A stretch of DNA of 64,000 bases from Pelagibius sp. (GTDB lineage Bacteria > Pseudomonadota > Alphaproteobacteria > Kiloniellales > Kiloniellaceae). The stretch's first letter is position 1. Every line of letters starts with the position of its first letter. Shown here piece after piece: positions 1-8,221 of the stretch. The stretch is from the NCBI GenBank assembly GCA_028280305.1, contig JANQMC010000162.1, forward strand, positions 1 through 64,000, read 5' to 3'. The notes beneath the pieces were generated by a model. The model was given only the letters and a program-made list of their open reading frames with translations. It did no database searches and was not told the DNA's origin. The position numbers and the translations under genes were made by a program.

Positions 1-323
1 GGGCTGTCGCCCCATCTCCGCAGGTCTCCCATGTCGAACTGTGGGGCCCGGGTCCTGGAGACTCTGCGACACTGCCCTGCAAGACCGCTCCTCACCGGCC
101 CCGGCTCTCTGGCCTGACGGCGGCCATCGTGATTACTATGTCTTGCTCGTGAGAGACGAGTTCAAAGGCCTCGTACCCTTTCTGCGGGTTTTTGGGCGGA
201 ACGGCGGGCAGGTTGGCGGAAAACGCCAAGATCACAATGGACGCGATTACGTATACGATGTATGTTGATTGCTAATGAAAGGACAAAGCCCGGAATCATG
301 GGCTTTCGATAGGGGGAGGCTTT
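1..323. other. Non-coding lead-in region
   Basis: No convincing gene is seen here; open frames in this stretch have no family-like features or ribosome site. It ends in the leader of the ABC operon. An 8-bp palindrome centred on GTATAC (250-257) lies about 70 bases before the first start codon and could be part of an operator, for example for a GntR- or LacI-type regulator encoded outside the window. That is only a guess. A GGGGGAGG ribosome site precedes the ATG at 324. Confidence 0.4.
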
Positions 324-1391
324 ATGGCCGACGTCGAGATTTGCGAAGTTCGCAAGTCGTTTGGCGCCACGGAGATCTTGCACGGGGTGGATATCACCAT
401 CCCGGACAAGTCCTTTACGGTTCTTGTCGGCCCTTCGGGCTGCGGCAAGTCGACTCTGCTGCGCATGATTGCCGGCCTGGAAAAGGTCACTTCCGGCGAA
501 ATCATCATCGAAGGGCAGGTGGTCAACGAGGTGCCGCCCAAGCAGCGCGATATTGCCATGGTGTTCCAGAACTATGCGCTCTATCCGCATATGAAGGTGT
601 TCGACAACATGGCCTTCTCGCTGAAGCTGGCGAAGGTCGATCCCGAAGTGATCGAGGAAGCGGTGCACCGCGCCGCCGGCATCCTGAACCTGGAAGAATA
701 TCTCGACCGCTTTCCGCGCCAGCTTTCCGGCGGGCAGCGTCAGCGGGTGGCCATGGGCCGCGCCATCGTCCGTGACCCGCGGGTGTTTCTCTTCGACGAG
801 CCGCTGTCCAATCTGGATGCCAAGCTGCGGGTGCAGATGCGCACCGAAATTCGCGAACTGCACCAACGTCTTCAAACGACGACGGTCTATGTCACCCATG
901 ATCAGATTGAGGCCATGACCATGGCCGATCAGATCGTGGTCATGCACGACGGCATCGTCGAACAGATCGGCGCGCCGCTGGAACTCTATGACAATCCCGC
1001 GAACGTCTTCGTCGCCGGCTTCATCGGCTCACCGGCCATGAACTTTCTGCCCGGTGCGGTCGAGCGTGGCGGGCAGGCCAAAGTGACCATGAGCGACGGA
1101 ACGGCTCTGCCCCTGGCCGACGCGGCGCCGGCCGGCGACGGCCAGCCGGTGGTCTATGGGGTTCGTCCCGAACACCTGGATCTGGTCTCCGAGAAAGACG
1201 GTTTTGCCGCCGAAGTGGTGGTGGTGGAGCCCATGGGATCTGAAACCCAGGTCCTGGTACGCCTGGACGGCCGGGAGATAACCGCCGCCTTCCGCGAGCG
1301 TCACGAATTTCACCCGGGTCAGCAGATTCATCTGCGGCCTAATCTAAGCAAGGTACATCTTTTCAGTCAGGATTCCGGCGAGAGGCTTTAG
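324..1391 (+). CDS. CUT1-type ABC transporter ATP-binding protein (UgpC/MalK-like)
   Basis: Cytoplasmic ATPase subunit that powers an ABC importer of the carbohydrate/polyol (CUT1) class. The 355-residue length is normal for UgpC/MalK. Visible motifs are Walker A GPSGCGKS (about residues 36-43), Q-loop in VFQNYALYP, signature LSGGQRQR, Walker B LFDEP, D-loop SNLDAKLR and switch histidine in YVTHDQIEA. A C-terminal regulatory TOBE-like domain (YGVRPEHL) follows. All motifs are canonical, so a homodimer is expected. It is the first gene of a four-gene operon with a binding protein and two permeases. The substrate cannot be told from the sequence; a sugar, polyol or glycerophosphodiester-like solute is likely from the family. 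Confidence 0.93.
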   Translation: MADVEICEVRKSFGATEILHGVDITIPDKSFTVLVGPSGCGKSTLLRMIAGLEKVTSGEIIIEGQVVNEVPPKQRDIAMVFQNYALYPHMKVFDNMAFSLKLAKVDPEVIEEAVHRAAGILNLEEYLDRFPRQLSGGQRQRVAMGRAIVRDPRVFLFDEPLSNLDAKLRVQMRTEIRELHQRLQTTTVYVTHDQIEAMTMADQIVVMHDGIVEQIGAPLELYDNPANVFVAGFIGSPAMNFLPGAVERGGQAKVTMSDGTALPLADAAPAGDGQPVVYGVRPEHLDLVSEKDGFAAEVVVVEPMGSETQVLVRLDGREITAAFRERHEFHPGQQIHLRPNLSKVHLFSQDSGERL

Positions 1392-1474
1392 ACCCAGCAG
1401 CCGGGCTCCTTTATTGCCGTGTCGAAAATCATAGTCAGAACGCCAAAACAAAAAAAGGAATGGGAGGAGTAGCC

Positions 1475-2791
1475 ATGGACAAGAAGTTCACACGCAGATC
1501 GATCCTCAAGGCCACAGCGGCGACGGTCGCCGGTGCGGCTGTTGTCAGCAGCGATCTTCTGGATTGGGGCAGCGCCTGGGCGGCGGACTCGCCCTTCAAG
1601 CCGGAGGATGGCGCCAAGCTGCAGGTCCTGCGCTGGAAGCGGTTCATTCAATCCGAAGAAGATGCTTTCATGGAACTGGTGGCGGCTTTCACCAAGGCCA
1701 CCGGCATCGAAGTCGAAGTGCTGAACGAGTCCATGGATGATGTGCAGCCCAAGTCTTCGGTCGCGGTCAATGTGGGCTCCGGTCCCGACCTGATCTGGGG
1801 CCTCTATTCGCTGCCGCATCTCTTCCCCAACAAGTGCACCGACCTGACCGACGTGGCCGACTATCTCGGCGGCAAGTACGGCGGCTGGGTGCCCGCGGCG
1901 GAGACCTACGGCAAGAGCGGCGACAAGTGGATCGGCATTCCGATGTGCTTCGGCGGCAACTACATCAACTACCGCAACTCCGCCATCGAGAAGGCCGGCT
2001 TCAAGGAAGTGCCGCAGGATCTGGAAGGCTTCCTGGCCCTCTGCGAGGCTATGAAGGGCGGCGGCCTGCCCGCCGGTATGGCGCTTGGCCATGCCACCGG
2101 CGATGCCAATGCCTGGGTGCACTGGGCGCTGTGGTCGCATGGCGCGGCGATGGTCGACGAAAACGACAAGGTCATCCTCAACAGCCCGGAATCCGTGGCC
2201 GCCTGCGAGTATGTGAAGAAGCTCTACGATGCCTTCATTCCCGGCACCGCGTCGTGGAACGACGGCTCCAACAACAAGGCCTTCCTGGCCGGTGAAGTCG
2301 GCCTCACCAACAACGGCATCTCGATCTATCAGAAAGCCCTGGTCGACGGCCTCGACGTTAAGGACGACATGGACCATGCCTACTATCCGGTCGGTCCGGT
2401 CGGCGTGCCGACGGAGTTCCACATCGCCTATCCGATCCTGGTGCCGACCTATTCGAAGTTCCCGAACGCCGCCAAGGCCTTCGTGACCTTCCTGATGGAG
2501 GCCGAGCAATACAACCGCTGGCTCGAAGGATCGGTGGCCTATCTGACCCACTCGCTGAACGCCTTCAACAGCAATCCGATCTGGACGTCCGATCCGAAGC
2601 GCGAGATCTTTGCGGAAGCGGCCAACCGCACTTTTGTGGCAGGCTACAAGGGCTCGGTCGGTCAGAAGGCGGCCTCGGCGATTTCCGAGTTCATCGTGGT
2701 CGACATGTTTGCCAATACGGCAACCGGTCAGATGTCGCCCAAGGACGCCGTCGCCGATGCGACCAAGAAGGCAAGGCGGATCTACCGCTAA
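1475..2791 (+). CDS. Extracellular solute-binding protein, Tat-exported
   Basis: Periplasmic substrate-capture subunit (family 1 binding protein) of the ABC importer. The ATG at 1475 is chosen because GGGAGGAG sits at 1463-1469; an in-frame ATG at 1460 lies before that site. The N-terminus carries a twin-arginine signal (RRSILKATAATVAGA) and a likely cleavage after AWA, about residue 31, so export probably occurs folded through Tat. The mature region has the two-lobe CUT1 look with many aromatic residues. It lies 83 bases after the ATPase gene and 101 bases before the first permease gene. The ligand is not identifiable. Confidence 0.9.
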   Translation: MDKKFTRRSILKATAATVAGAAVVSSDLLDWGSAWAADSPFKPEDGAKLQVLRWKRFIQSEEDAFMELVAAFTKATGIEVEVLNESMDDVQPKSSVAVNVGSGPDLIWGLYSLPHLFPNKCTDLTDVADYLGGKYGGWVPAAETYGKSGDKWIGIPMCFGGNYINYRNSAIEKAGFKEVPQDLEGFLALCEAMKGGGLPAGMALGHATGDANAWVHWALWSHGAAMVDENDKVILNSPESVAACEYVKKLYDAFIPGTASWNDGSNNKAFLAGEVGLTNNGISIYQKALVDGLDVKDDMDHAYYPVGPVGVPTEFHIAYPILVPTYSKFPNAAKAFVTFLMEAEQYNRWLEGSVAYLTHSLNAFNSNPIWTSDPKREIFAEAANRTFVAGYKGSVGQKAASAISEFIVVDMFANTATGQMSPKDAVADATKKARRIYR

Positions 2792-2800
2792 ACGAGACGG

Positions 2801-2860
2801 GCCGGCTTGGTCATAGGCTGCCACAGCAGGATGCTCGGGCGGTTTGTGTGCCAGGCCGGC
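2801..2860 (+). other. Intercistronic stem-loop after binding-protein gene
   Basis: GCCGGCTTGG at 2801-2810 pairs with CCAGGCCGGC at 2851-2860 (ten pairs, one of them G-U), enclosing about 40 bases between the binding-protein gene and the permease gene. There is no T-run, so it is not a standard terminator. Such structures often protect the binding-protein mRNA so it is made in excess over the membrane subunits; that role is inference. Confidence 0.4.
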
Positions 2861-2892
2861 TCCCCCTCGCTTGATGCCGGGAAAGGCTAGGA

Positions 2893-3885
2893 ATGGCGGA
2901 ATCGACGCTTCGAAGTGGATCGGCCGTGGTGCTGACGCCGGGTCTCTGGACCCGTCTGAACAACAACCGGAACTGGCTGGGTTTCTGGTTCATGCTGCCG
3001 GCGGCAGCGATCCTGGTGCTGTTCCTGACCTATCCCCTGGGCCTTGGGGTCTGGCTCTCCCTGACCGATGCCAGTATCGGCAATCCGGGGAAATTCATCG
3101 GCATCCTGAACTTCTACGAGAAAGAATGCTACGGGCCCGACGACTGTGAAATCTACGGCCTGTTCGGCGATCATGTTTTCTGGCAGTCGGTCTGGCAGAC
3201 GATTTTCTATACGACTTTTGCCAGCGTGGTGAAGTTTGCCGTCGGGCTTTACCTGGCGCTGCTGCTGAACAACCATCTGCCCTTCAAGGCGCTGCTGCGG
3301 GCCGTCATCCTGCTGCCCTTCATCGTGCCCACGGTGCTTTCGGCGCTGGCCTTCTGGTGGATCTACGACGCGCAGTTCTCGATCATCTCCTGGAGCCTGA
3401 CCAAGCTAGGCCTCATCGATCAGTACATCGACTTTCTGGGCGATCCCTGGAATGCGCGCTGGTCGCTGATCTTCGCCAATATCTGGCGCGGCGTGCCCTT
3501 TGTCGCCATTACCCTGCTGGCCGGGCTACAGACCGTGCCGCCCTCGCTCTACGAAGCGGCGACCCTGGACGGTGCCAACCGCTGGCAGATGTTCCGTCAT
3601 GTCACCTTTCCGATGCTGACACCGATCATCGCGGTGGTGATGACCTTCTCTGTGCTCTTCACCTTCACCGACTTCCAACTGATCTGGGCAATCACCCGCG
3701 GCGGTCCCGCCAACGCCACCCACCTGATGGCGACGCTCAGCTACCAGCGCGCCATTCTGGGCGGCAACATGGGGGAGGGTGCGGCGATCTCGACAGCGAT
3801 GATTCCCTTCCTTCTGGCCGCCATCATGGTGTCCTGGTTCGGTCTGCAGAGACGCAAGTGGCAGCAGGGAGAGACCGATGACTGA
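2893..3885 (+). CDS. ABC transporter permease (MalF/UgpA-like)
   Basis: First inner-membrane channel subunit of the importer, 330 residues with about six hydrophobic helices. A long first helix starts near residue 35, preceded by a basic cytoplasmic tail. The EAA coupling loop that docks on the ATPase is seen as EAATLDGANRWQMF in the C-terminal half. An extended, charged loop with a CYGPDDC pair of cysteines follows helix 1 and probably faces the periplasm. The gene overlaps the next permease by eight bases, which indicates translational coupling and an obligate heterodimer. Confidence 0.9.
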   Translation: MAESTLRSGSAVVLTPGLWTRLNNNRNWLGFWFMLPAAAILVLFLTYPLGLGVWLSLTDASIGNPGKFIGILNFYEKECYGPDDCEIYGLFGDHVFWQSVWQTIFYTTFASVVKFAVGLYLALLLNNHLPFKALLRAVILLPFIVPTVLSALAFWWIYDAQFSIISWSLTKLGLIDQYIDFLGDPWNARWSLIFANIWRGVPFVAITLLAGLQTVPPSLYEAATLDGANRWQMFRHVTFPMLTPIIAVVMTFSVLFTFTDFQLIWAITRGGPANATHLMATLSYQRAILGGNMGEGAAISTAMIPFLLAAIMVSWFGLQRRKWQQGETDD

Positions 3886-4813
3886 AGGCGCCAAACAACA
3901 GGCCAGGATGCGGGCCAAAAGCGCTGCCGCCGCTGCCAAGGCCTCGGCCAAGGACGACGCGGAAGGCATGGATTTTCTGATGACCCGCCGCACCAAGTGG
4001 GTGACGATCTACATACCACTTTCGGTCATCGTCTTCATCCTGCTGTTTCCCTTTTACTGGATGACGCTGACGGCGCTGAAGCCCAATGCCGAACTCCTGG
4101 ACATGGAAACCACCAGTCCGCTCTGGGTGGCGGCGCCGACGCTGTCGCATATCTTCCATGTGATTTTCGAAACCGATTATCCGGTCTGGATGTGGAACAC
4201 CATGATGGTTTCGGTGGTGGCAACCTTCATCTCGCTGGTGGCCTCCGTACTGGCCGCCTACGCCATCGTGCGCATCCGTTACAAGGGATCGCAGTGGGTC
4301 GGTGGGCTGATCTTCCTCGCTTATCTGGTGCCGCCCTCGATTCTGTTCATTCCGCTCTCGGTCATCGTGCATGCCTACGGGCTCTTCGACACGCCCATGG
4401 CCTTGATCCTGACCTATCCGACGATCCTCATTCCTTTCTCCACCTGGCTCCTGATGGGCTATTTCAAGACCATCCCCTATGAGTTGGAGGAATGCGCCCT
4501 GATCGACGGGGCGAGCCGTACCCAGATTCTGCTGAAGATCGTGCTGCCCCTGGCGGTGCCGGGCCTGATTTCCGCCGGCATCTTCTCCTTCACGCTGTGC
4601 TGGAACGAATTCATCTACGCCCTGACATTCATCTCCACCACCTCCAACAAGACGGTGCCGGTGGCCATGCTGTCGGAGTTCGTGGACGGCGATATCTATC
4701 GCTGGGGCTCGCTCATGGCCGGAGCTCTGCTGGGCTCGCTGCCGGTGGCGATTCTTTACTCCTTCTTCGTTGAGCATTATGTCTCCTCGATGACCGGCGC
4801 GGTGAAGGAGTAG
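3878..4813 (+). CDS. ABC transporter permease (MalG/UgpE-like)
   Basis: Second channel subunit of the same importer, 311 residues. The first 45 residues are unusually long, alanine/lysine-rich and cytoplasmic, for example KSAAAAAKASAK; MalG-type proteins usually begin close to the first helix. Six membrane segments follow. The EAA loop is visible as EECALIDGASRTQIL. It starts inside the end of the preceding permease gene. It closes the transporter operon; a hairpin and an acetyltransferase gene follow closely, so read-through is possible. Confidence 0.9.
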   Translation: MTEGAKQQARMRAKSAAAAAKASAKDDAEGMDFLMTRRTKWVTIYIPLSVIVFILLFPFYWMTLTALKPNAELLDMETTSPLWVAAPTLSHIFHVIFETDYPVWMWNTMMVSVVATFISLVASVLAAYAIVRIRYKGSQWVGGLIFLAYLVPPSILFIPLSVIVHAYGLFDTPMALILTYPTILIPFSTWLLMGYFKTIPYELEECALIDGASRTQILLKIVLPLAVPGLISAGIFSFTLCWNEFIYALTFISTTSNKTVPVAMLSEFVDGDIYRWGSLMAGALLGSLPVAILYSFFVEHYVSSMTGAVKE

Positions 4814-4821
4814 CGGCTCTC

Positions 4822-4844
4822 CCTCCCGGCCTCACGACGGGAGG
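4822..4844 (+). promoter_or_regulatory. Hairpin covering the ribosome site of the acetyltransferase gene
   Basis: CCTCCCG (4822-4828) pairs perfectly with CGGGAGG (4838-4844) around a nine-base loop. The 3' arm contains GGGAGG, the evident Shine-Dalgarno for the ATG at 4850. Folding would therefore hide the ribosome site, while translation running in from the permease stop at 4813 could open it. The pairing is seen; translational control is inferred. Confidence 0.45.
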
Positions 4845-4849
4845 TCTAG

Positions 4850-5386
4850 ATGATTATCAGGGAAGCAGGCGAAGGCGACCTGCCGGCGGTGCTGGACATC
4901 CACCGTCAGGCCTTCGGTCAAGAAGAAGAGGCCGCGCTTGTCGAGGCCATCGTGAGAGATCCCAGTGCAGAGCCGGTGCTTTCCCTCATCGCGGTCGAGG
5001 ATGACCGGCCCGTCGGGCACATCCTGTTTTCGCAGGTGGGTCTCACTGAGTCTGCAACGCCCGTTTCCGCCGCGATCCTGGCGCCTCTGGCGGTCGTGCC
5101 CGCCGCCCAGAGCCGGGGTATCGGCGGCAAGCTGATCGAAGAGGGTGTGGCGCGGCTGGCCGCTTCCGGAGTCGATCTGGTTTTCGTGCTGGGCTATCCC
5201 GACTATTACGGCCGCCATGGCTTTGCGGCCGCGGGCCCGCAGGGCCTGGATGCGCCTTATCCCATTGCGCAGGAACACACCGATGCCTGGATGGTGCGGG
5301 ACCTCGGCAAGGGCCTGGTCGGTACTGTGAGCGGCAAGGTCGCCTGCTGCGACGCGTTGGACCACCCGGCACTCTGGATCGAGTAG
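4850..5386 (+). CDS. GNAT family N-acetyltransferase
   Basis: Acetyl-CoA-dependent acyltransferase of the YhbS-like branch, 178 residues. The acetyl-CoA loop is seen as PAAQSRGIGGKLI (the R/Q-x-x-G-x-G/A motif), after LAPLAVVP, the usual beta-4 strand. It is followed by the GYPDYYGRHGF segment typical of this subfamily. The acceptor substrate is unknown; relatives modify small amines or proteins. It sits 36 bases after the ABC operon and 77 bases before an N-formylglutamate amidohydrolase gene, both on the same strand. Confidence 0.88.
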   Translation: MIIREAGEGDLPAVLDIHRQAFGQEEEAALVEAIVRDPSAEPVLSLIAVEDDRPVGHILFSQVGLTESATPVSAAILAPLAVVPAAQSRGIGGKLIEEGVARLAASGVDLVFVLGYPDYYGRHGFAAAGPQGLDAPYPIAQEHTDAWMVRDLGKGLVGTVSGKVACCDALDHPALWIE

Positions 5387-5463
5387 GGAAAAGAAAGCTC
5401 CCTTCACCTGCGCGACGACGCTAGATTGGAGCTCCTGTTTCCGATCAGACTTGGAGTTTTGGG

Positions 5464-6321
5464 ATGTCCGCCCCTTCGTCCGAAGCAAATCTGCGCCTTG
5501 TCGCCCCCCGGGCGGAACCGGTGCCGGTGGTCTTCGACAGCCCGCACAGCGGCAAGGCCTATCCGGCGGATTTCGGCAGCATCGCGCCCATGGCGGTGCT
5601 CAGGCGTTCGGAAGATGCCTTCGTTGACGAACTTTACAGCGCGGCGCCGGATCACGGCGCGCCGCTGATCGCGGCGGAGTTTCCGCGCATCTATATCGAT
5701 CCGAACCGCGACCTCGTCGATCTGGATCCGGCAATGCTGGATGGCCCCTGGGCGGAGCCGGTGGTGCCGAGCCGCAAGACCGAACTCGGCGTCGGTCTGA
5801 TCTGGCGGTTGATGCCCCCGGATGCGCAGATCTACGACCGCCTGCTCAGCGTTGCCGAGGTACAGCGCCGGATCGACACCTGCTGGCGGCCCTATCATGC
5901 CGCCGTGGCCGGGGCGATCGACGACGCCCATGGCCGTTTCGGCGAGGTCTGGCACATCAACTGTCACTCCATGCCGGCCATGGGCAACAGCGGCACCGAG
6001 GACGGGCCGGTGGCGCGCGCGGAATTCGTGCTCGGTGATCGCGACGGCACGACCTGCGATCCCGCCTTTACCGCTTTCGTCGCCGACCAGCTCAGAGATC
6101 TCGGCTATCAGGTTAAGCTCAACGAGCCCTATAAGGGGGTGGAACTGGTGCGCCGCTACTCCGATCCCGCGAAGGGACGCCACAGCCTGCAGGTGGAAAT
6201 CAACCGCAAGCTCTACATGGATGAAGAGCGTATCGAGCGGAATGGCGGGTTTTCAACGCTCAAGGCGAACATGGACCGGCTTATCGCTGCGATCTGCGCT
6301 TATGCCCGGGACCGGGCCTAA
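5464..6321 (+). CDS. N-formylglutamate amidohydrolase family protein
   Basis: Family enzymes hydrolyse N-formyl-L-glutamate to formate and glutamate, the last step of one histidine-degradation route. The 285-residue protein has the family signatures FDSPHSGKAYP near the N-terminus, PRIYIDPNRDL, WHINCHSMPAMGN in the middle and EINRKLYMDE near the C-terminus. These histidine, aspartate and glutamate residues are expected metal or catalytic ligands. No other hut genes are present here, so the true substrate may be a different N-formyl or N-acyl amino acid. The ATG is at 5464. Confidence 0.87.
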   Translation: MSAPSSEANLRLVAPRAEPVPVVFDSPHSGKAYPADFGSIAPMAVLRRSEDAFVDELYSAAPDHGAPLIAAEFPRIYIDPNRDLVDLDPAMLDGPWAEPVVPSRKTELGVGLIWRLMPPDAQIYDRLLSVAEVQRRIDTCWRPYHAAVAGAIDDAHGRFGEVWHINCHSMPAMGNSGTEDGPVARAEFVLGDRDGTTCDPAFTAFVADQLRDLGYQVKLNEPYKGVELVRRYSDPAKGRHSLQVEINRKLYMDEERIERNGGFSTLKANMDRLIAAICAYARDRA

Positions 6322-6412
6322 CATGAACAAGAGTTAATCCGGCGGCAAGGCGACGGTAACGCCCGGCCCCCACGTCCTCAGCAGCTTTTGAACCTGCTGA
6401 GGAGATAGCATT

Positions 6413-7966
6413 ATGGTTCCCGTTTGGGCCCAAATCCCCGGGTTTCCGCGCCAAACCGAAAGCCTGGCTTCGGGGGCACGGCGCTCTCCCCTGACGCTGA
6501 TGGCCGTGGCGGGTCTCTCTCTCGCCCTTATCGCCGGCTCCATAAATCCCGCTGACGCCCGGCCGGCACCGGCAAGCTTCGCCGGTCTGGTCGAAGACGT
6601 GGCGCCGGCGGTGGTGAACATCGCCGTGGTTCAGCGCGGCGAAGTCAGGGCCCAGGGACCGCGGTCGATGCCGGATGACCTGCCCTTCGGAAACGATCCC
6701 AACCTGCGTGAATTCTTCGAAAGGTTCTTTGGACCCGGTGGCCGCCCCGACGGCAACCAGGCCGAGCCTCGGCGCCCGCGCCAGGGGGCGGGTTCCGGCT
6801 TCATCATTGATGCCGAGGGCTACGTCGTGACCAACAACCACGTGATCGATGGAGCCGATGAGATCACGGTCACCCTGAAGGATGGTGCGTCCTACGAGGC
6901 GGAGCTGATCGGTGCCGATCCCCGCACCGACCTTGCCTTGTTGAAAGTCGACGCGGAAGGACCCCTGCCGTTCGTCGAGTTCGGTGAGTCGGACGGCCTG
7001 CGCCCGGGTGATTGGGTAGTTGCCGTCGGCAACCCCTTCGGTCTCGGCGGCTCGGTAACCGCCGGCATTGTCTCGGCGCGGGGCCGCGATCTGCCCGGCG
7101 GCAGCCTGATCGATTTCATCCAGATCGACGCGCCGATCAACCGGGGCAACTCCGGCGGCCCGACCTTCGACACGCAGGGCGCGGTCATCGGCGTGAACAC
7201 GGCGATCTATTCGCCCAACGGCGGCAGTGTCGGTATCGGCTTTGCCATTCCCTCCAACCTCGCCAGCCGGATCGTCGACGACCTGCGCGATGACGGCAAG
7301 GTGGAGCGGGGCTGGCTGGGCGTCCGCATTCAGCCTGTCACGCCCGACATTGCCGAAGGTTTCGGCATGGCTGCTGCCGAGGGCGCCTTGGTTGCCGCTG
7401 TCGAGCCGGACAGCCCGGCGGCGAAGGCCGGTCTGCGCGCCGGGGACGTGGTCACGGCCTGGGACGGCAAAACCGTCGTCCGGGTGAAGGACCTGAGCCA
7501 GTTGGTGGCCGAGACCCCGGTGGACAAGGCCACGTCGATGCAGGTCTGGCGCGACCGGGAGCCTTTGGAACTGACGGTCGTCACCGGCGCGGTGCCGGGT
7601 GAGGAGCAGGTCTCCGGTTTACCGGGCCCGCAGTCCGGGGCCGCGGAAGACCCGGCTGAAGCCGAGCTTGGCGATACCGGTGTGACGGTGACGTCCCTCG
7701 ACGAGGAAGCGCGTGAAACCCTGGGGCTGACGGAGTCCGACAGCGGTGTTGTCATCGTCGATATTGCCCCGGACAGCCCGGCCGCCCGGAGCGGGCTGCA
7801 GCGCGGCGACGTGATCCGTAGCATCACCCTGGAACCGGTAAAGACGCCGTCGGAGGCTGTGGACCGCATCGAGGCTTTGCAGGAAGCCGGCGAATCGGTT
7901 GCGACGATCAAAGCTGTGCGCCGTGGCAGTGAGAGCTTCTTCGCCCTGCGTTTGTCCCAGGCATAA
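6413..7966 (+). CDS. degP: Periplasmic serine protease DegP/HtrA (Do family)
   Basis: Envelope protein-quality-control protease of 517 residues. GAGGAG lies eight bases before the ATG. Residues 25-48 form a signal or anchor segment. The trypsin-like domain has its full triad: His143 (VTNNHVID), Asp173 (RTDLALL) and Ser247 (GNSGGP). Two PDZ domains follow (about residues 300-385 and 415-510), each with the repeated D-SPA-x-x-GL-RxGDV motif. A long Gly/Pro/Arg-rich linker lies before the protease domain. It is followed by a terminator and then a two-component pair, an arrangement common in alphaproteobacteria that suggests an envelope-stress role. Confidence 0.94.
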   Translation: MVPVWAQIPGFPRQTESLASGARRSPLTLMAVAGLSLALIAGSINPADARPAPASFAGLVEDVAPAVVNIAVVQRGEVRAQGPRSMPDDLPFGNDPNLREFFERFFGPGGRPDGNQAEPRRPRQGAGSGFIIDAEGYVVTNNHVIDGADEITVTLKDGASYEAELIGADPRTDLALLKVDAEGPLPFVEFGESDGLRPGDWVVAVGNPFGLGGSVTAGIVSARGRDLPGGSLIDFIQIDAPINRGNSGGPTFDTQGAVIGVNTAIYSPNGGSVGIGFAIPSNLASRIVDDLRDDGKVERGWLGVRIQPVTPDIAEGFGMAAAEGALVAAVEPDSPAAKAGLRAGDVVTAWDGKTVVRVKDLSQLVAETPVDKATSMQVWRDREPLELTVVTGAVPGEEQVSGLPGPQSGAAEDPAEAELGDTGVTVTSLDEEARETLGLTESDSGVVIVDIAPDSPAARSGLQRGDVIRSITLEPVKTPSEAVDRIEALQEAGESVATIKAVRRGSESFFALRLSQA

Positions 7967-7983
7967 GACTATCGCAACAGGTT

Positions 7984-8031
7984 CGGGCCGCCGCTCTCCT
8001 TGAAGTTGCCTTCGGCAGCTTCAGCGGCCCG
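7984..8031. other. Two-part imperfect palindrome between degP and the regulator gene
   Basis: An outer stem CGGGCCGC (7984-7991) / GCGGCCCG (8024-8031) encloses an inner ten-pair stem, TGAAGTTGCC (8001-8010) / GGCAGCTTCA (8014-8023), with a three-base loop and one G-U pair. The left side has a nine-base bulge. There is no T-run. It could be an mRNA 3'-end structure or a processing site for degP. The structure is seen; the function is unknown. Confidence 0.45.
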
Positions 8032-8068
8032 GAGCTGCTCTCGGTGGGACACGTAGTCCCGCAGGCGA

Positions 8069-8099
8069 GGAGCGCCCCAAACGATCGGGGCGCTCCTTT
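8069..8099 (+). terminator. Rho-independent terminator after degP
   Basis: GGAGCGCCCC (8069-8078) and GGGGCGCTCC (8087-8096) form a perfect ten-pair stem with an eight-base loop followed by TTT. It lies about 100 bases after the degP stop and before the response regulator gene, so it should separate the two units. The T-run is short. Confidence 0.7.
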
Positions 8100-8221
8100 G
8101 CCGTTCAGGCCTGTCGGCTGGCCGCGGGGGTTGCGGCGGGCAGGCTGGGAAAGGCATAACCCTAATGACGATCTGCAAAGACTCCGAAATCTCGTGGACA
8201 CGGCGTGAGAGACAGACCGCG

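Noticed and set aside
162-947. 261-codon minus-strand frame at the window start
   Set aside because: It lies largely opposite the ABC ATPase gene and has no domain of its own.
1388-2824. Long open frame on the minus strand opposite the first binding-protein gene
   Set aside because: It mirrors the codon pattern of a clear binding-protein gene on the other strand, has no family-like segments and is His/Arg/Gly-rich, as expected of GC-rich antisense frames.
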